A DNA stretch of 64,000 nt from Roseomonas sp. KE0001 (lineage in GTDB: Bacteria; Pseudomonadota; Alphaproteobacteria; Acetobacterales; Acetobacteraceae): the NCBI RefSeq assembly GCF_016107285.1, contig NZ_RCVQ01000006.1, positions 186,001 to 250,000 of the forward strand, read 5' to 3'. Position numbers and translations under genes: made by a program. Below the pieces are notes generated by a model, which did no database searches, was not told where the DNA came from, and saw nothing but the letters and a program-made list of their open reading frames with translations. Below are positions 62,335-64,000 of this stretch, one piece after another (position 1 is the first letter of the stretch; the number at the start of each line of letters is the position of its first letter).

Positions 62335-64000
62335 GTGAGGCGGCTTCTCCTCGTCCTGCTGGCGCTGGCGCTGCTCGGCCTCGGCCTGTCGCGGCTGGTC
62401 GCCTTCCGGGCGGAGCTGACCGATCTGCTGCCTCCGGCCCGTGGCCCGGCCACCACCTTCCTGCTCGGCGAGCTGCGGAATGGCGCCGCCACTACGCTGA
62501 TGCTGGCGGCCATCGAGGGCGCGCCGGAGCCGGAGCTGGCCCGGCTCAGCCGCGACCTGGGCGAGGCGCTGCGCCAATCCGGCCGGTTCTCCTTCGTCGG
62601 CAACGGCGCGCAGGATTTCAGCGAGGCGGAGCGGGACCTGCTCTTCCGCTACCGCTACCTGCTCTCGGCGGCGACGGCACCGCCGCTCTTCGAGGCGCCC
62701 GCGCTGCGCGCCGGGATGGAGCGGCTGCTGGCCGGGCTGCGCTCGGCGGCCGCGCCGCTCGTGGCGCGCTTCGGCTTCGCCGACCCGGCCGGCGTCTTCC
62801 TCGACACCATGCGCGGCTGGCTCGGCGAGAGCCGGGTGGAGCTGCGGCACGGCGTCTGGTTCGCCGGGACCGGGCAGGAGGGGACCAAACAGGAGGGGGC
62901 CGGACAGGACGGGGCCGGTCCGCCGCGCGCCCTGCTGCTGGCCCGCCTGGCGGGGACGGGCAGCGACACCGAGGCGCAGGCCGCCGCCATGGCGGTGTTC
63001 CACGAGGCTTTCACCAGGGCCGGCCGTGGGGCCGGCCGTGGGGCCGGACCGGGCGAGGCGCGGCTGCTGCTGAGCGGGCCGGGCGTCTTCGCCGCCGAGG
63101 CGGCGGCGGCGGTGCGCGCCGATGTCGAGATGATCGCGCTGCTCTCCGGCCTGCTGATCCTGGGCTTCCTGCTCTGGCGCTTCCGCTCGGCGCTGGTGCT
63201 GGCGGCGGTGGCCGTTCCGCTGCTGGCCGGCATGCTGGCCGGCCTCGCCGCCGTGGCCGCCTGGCACGGCGCCGTGCATGGCGCCGCCTTCGGCTTCGGC
63301 ATGACGATGCTGGGGGTGGTGGTGGACTACCCGCTGCTGCTGCTCGGCCAGCGCCGGCCGAAGGGGGAGGGCGAGGAGGAGGCGGTGGCGGGCGCGGCGC
63401 GGCGCATCGCCCCGAGCCTGCTGCTGGCGGCGGGCAGCGCGGCGCTGGGCTTGACCGCCATGCTGGCCTCCGACGTCCCGCTGCTGCGCCAGCTCGGGCT
63501 GTTCGGCGCCGCCGGCCTGCTGGCCGGTGTGGCGGTGACGCGCTGGCTCCTGCCAAGCCTGCTGCCCGCCACGCCGCCGCCGCTGCGGCCCCTGCCGGGA
63601 CCGGTCCTGGCGGCGCTGGCGCCGCTGCGCGGCCGGCGCCGCCTGCTGCTGGCCGCGCCCCTGGCCGGCCTGGCGCTGCTGGCGACGGGCGGCCCGCGCT
63701 GGGAGGACGATCTCGCCCGCCTCAGCCCGGTGCCGGAGGCGCAGCGGGCGCTGGATGCGGAGCTGCGCGGCCAGCTCGGCGCGCCGGACGTGAATCTCCT
63801 GGTGGCCTTCACGGCGCCGGACGCCGAGGCCGTGCTGCGCCTGTCCGAGCGGATCGACGCCGCCCTGGCGCCGCTGGTCGCACGCGGCGCCCTGGCCGGC
63901 TTCGATTCGCCCAGCCGCTACCTGCCCAGCGCCGCGACCCAGCGCGCGCGCCAGGCGGCGCTGCCCGCGCCGGAGAGCCTGCGGGCCAGGCTGGCCGAGG
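62335..64000 (+). CDS. MMPL family exporter, N-terminal part (truncated by window)
   Basis: About 555 codons without a stop run to the window edge. GTG 62335 begins MRRLLLVLLALALLGLGLSR (helix 1), then a large periplasmic domain, helices 2-6 around 63130-63590 (ADVEMIALLSGLLILGFLLW, GFGMTMLGVVVDYPLLLLG with the Asp typical of the proton path), helix 7 and the second periplasmic domain. This is the MMPL/RND-like exporter of aryl-polyene clusters. The periplasmic loop has two repeat tracts: 15-bp units at 62866-62910 and 12-bp units at 63018-63041. Confidence 0.88.
   Translation, partial: MRRLLLVLLALALLGLGLSRLVAFRAELTDLLPPARGPATTFLLGELRNGAATTLMLAAIEGAPEPELARLSRDLGEALRQSGRFSFVGNGAQDFSEAERDLLFRYRYLLSAATAPPLFEAPALRAGMERLLAGLRSAAAPLVARFGFADPAGVFLDTMRGWLGESRVELRHGVWFAGTGQEGTKQEGAGQDGAGPPRALLLARLAGTGSDTEAQAAAMAVFHEAFTRAGRGAGRGAGPGEARLLLSGPGVFAAEAAAAVRADVEMIALLSGLLILGFLLWRFRSALVLAAVAVPLLAGMLAGLAAVAAWHGAVHGAAFGFGMTMLGVVVDYPLLLLGQRRPKGEGEEEAVAGAARRIAPSLLLAAGSAALGLTAMLASDVPLLRQLGLFGAAGLLAGVAVTRWLLPSLLPATPPPLRPLPGPVLAALAPLRGRRRLLLAAPLAGLALLATGGPRWEDDLARLSPVPEAQRALDAELRGQLGAPDVNLLVAFTAPDAEAVLRLSERIDAALAPLVARGALAGFDSPSRYLPSAATQRARQAALPAPESLRARLAE
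62866..62910. repeat. 15-bp degenerate tandem repeat in exporter gene
   Basis: Three 15-bp units (starting 62866, 62881, 62896) encode GTGQE, GTKQE, GAGQD. In frame, in a predicted periplasmic loop. Confidence 0.8.
63018..63041. repeat. 12-bp tandem repeat in exporter gene, two copies
   Basis: GGCCGGCCGTGG twice, followed by a degenerate third copy; encodes a Gly-Arg-Gly-Ala type run (AGRGAGRGAG). Confidence 0.85.

Overview
The window is very GC-rich and reads like a chromosome segment of an alphaproteobacterium, most plausibly Rhodospirillales/Acetobacteraceae (Roseomonas-like). The basis is the PhyR/NepR/EcfG general stress response, a CycM-type membrane cytochrome c, a YejABEF importer, an RF2 gene without the programmed frameshift, DUF1127/DUF1328 small proteins, and GTG/TTG starts with tightly overlapping operons. 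I see no rRNA, tRNA, CRISPR array, transposase or prophage.

Layout. 1-10 kb: the 3' part of a DegT aminotransferase, pheA, a cytochrome c gene overlapping hisN, then yejABEF for peptide import. 10-16 kb: PBP1A (mrcA) and prfB, with an odd repeat-protein gene between them. 16-28 kb: a general stress response (GSR) region with DUF1328, phyR, two EcfG-type sigma genes, nepR, a HisKA_2 membrane kinase, small envelope proteins, and further right two small genes. I found one perfect and five near-consensus EcfG-type promoters (GGAAC-N16/17-CGTT) in front of these genes. A MarR regulator, an MFS transporter and prpE lie in between. 27.6-31 kb: dedA coupled to a GT39/ArnT-like transferase, and a split chromate transporter. 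31-36 kb: rsmB, rpe, heparinase II/III, glycosyltransferase. 36-45 kb: orphan amino-acid binding protein, PLP enzymes, a MocR regulator divergent from DUF1127-phzF, and a second class A PBP coupled to a truncated histidine-kinase-like protein. 45-52 kb: a complete livKHMGF operon followed by two hydrolases. 52-64 kb: a polysaccharide deacetylase, then parts of an aryl-polyene-like lipid/pigment cluster (GT2, PlsC-like acyltransferase, ACP, COG4648 membrane protein, AMP ligase, hotdog dehydratase, COG4261 acyltransferase, LolA-like protein, MMPL exporter) that runs off the right edge.

Two patterns cut across genes. First, the repeated EcfG-type promoter links regulators at 16-20 kb with small envelope genes at 20-27.6 kb into a likely local regulon. 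Second, exact 12- or 15-bp tandem repeats, nearly always in coding frame, recur in at least eight places, mostly in the right third, including a 12-bp array directly upstream of two divergent genes at 54.8 kb.

Assignments rest on reading translated sequences and motifs by eye; no database search was run. Starts were moved to an internal ATG/GTG/TTG where a Shine-Dalgarno, signal peptide or stop/start overlap favoured it.
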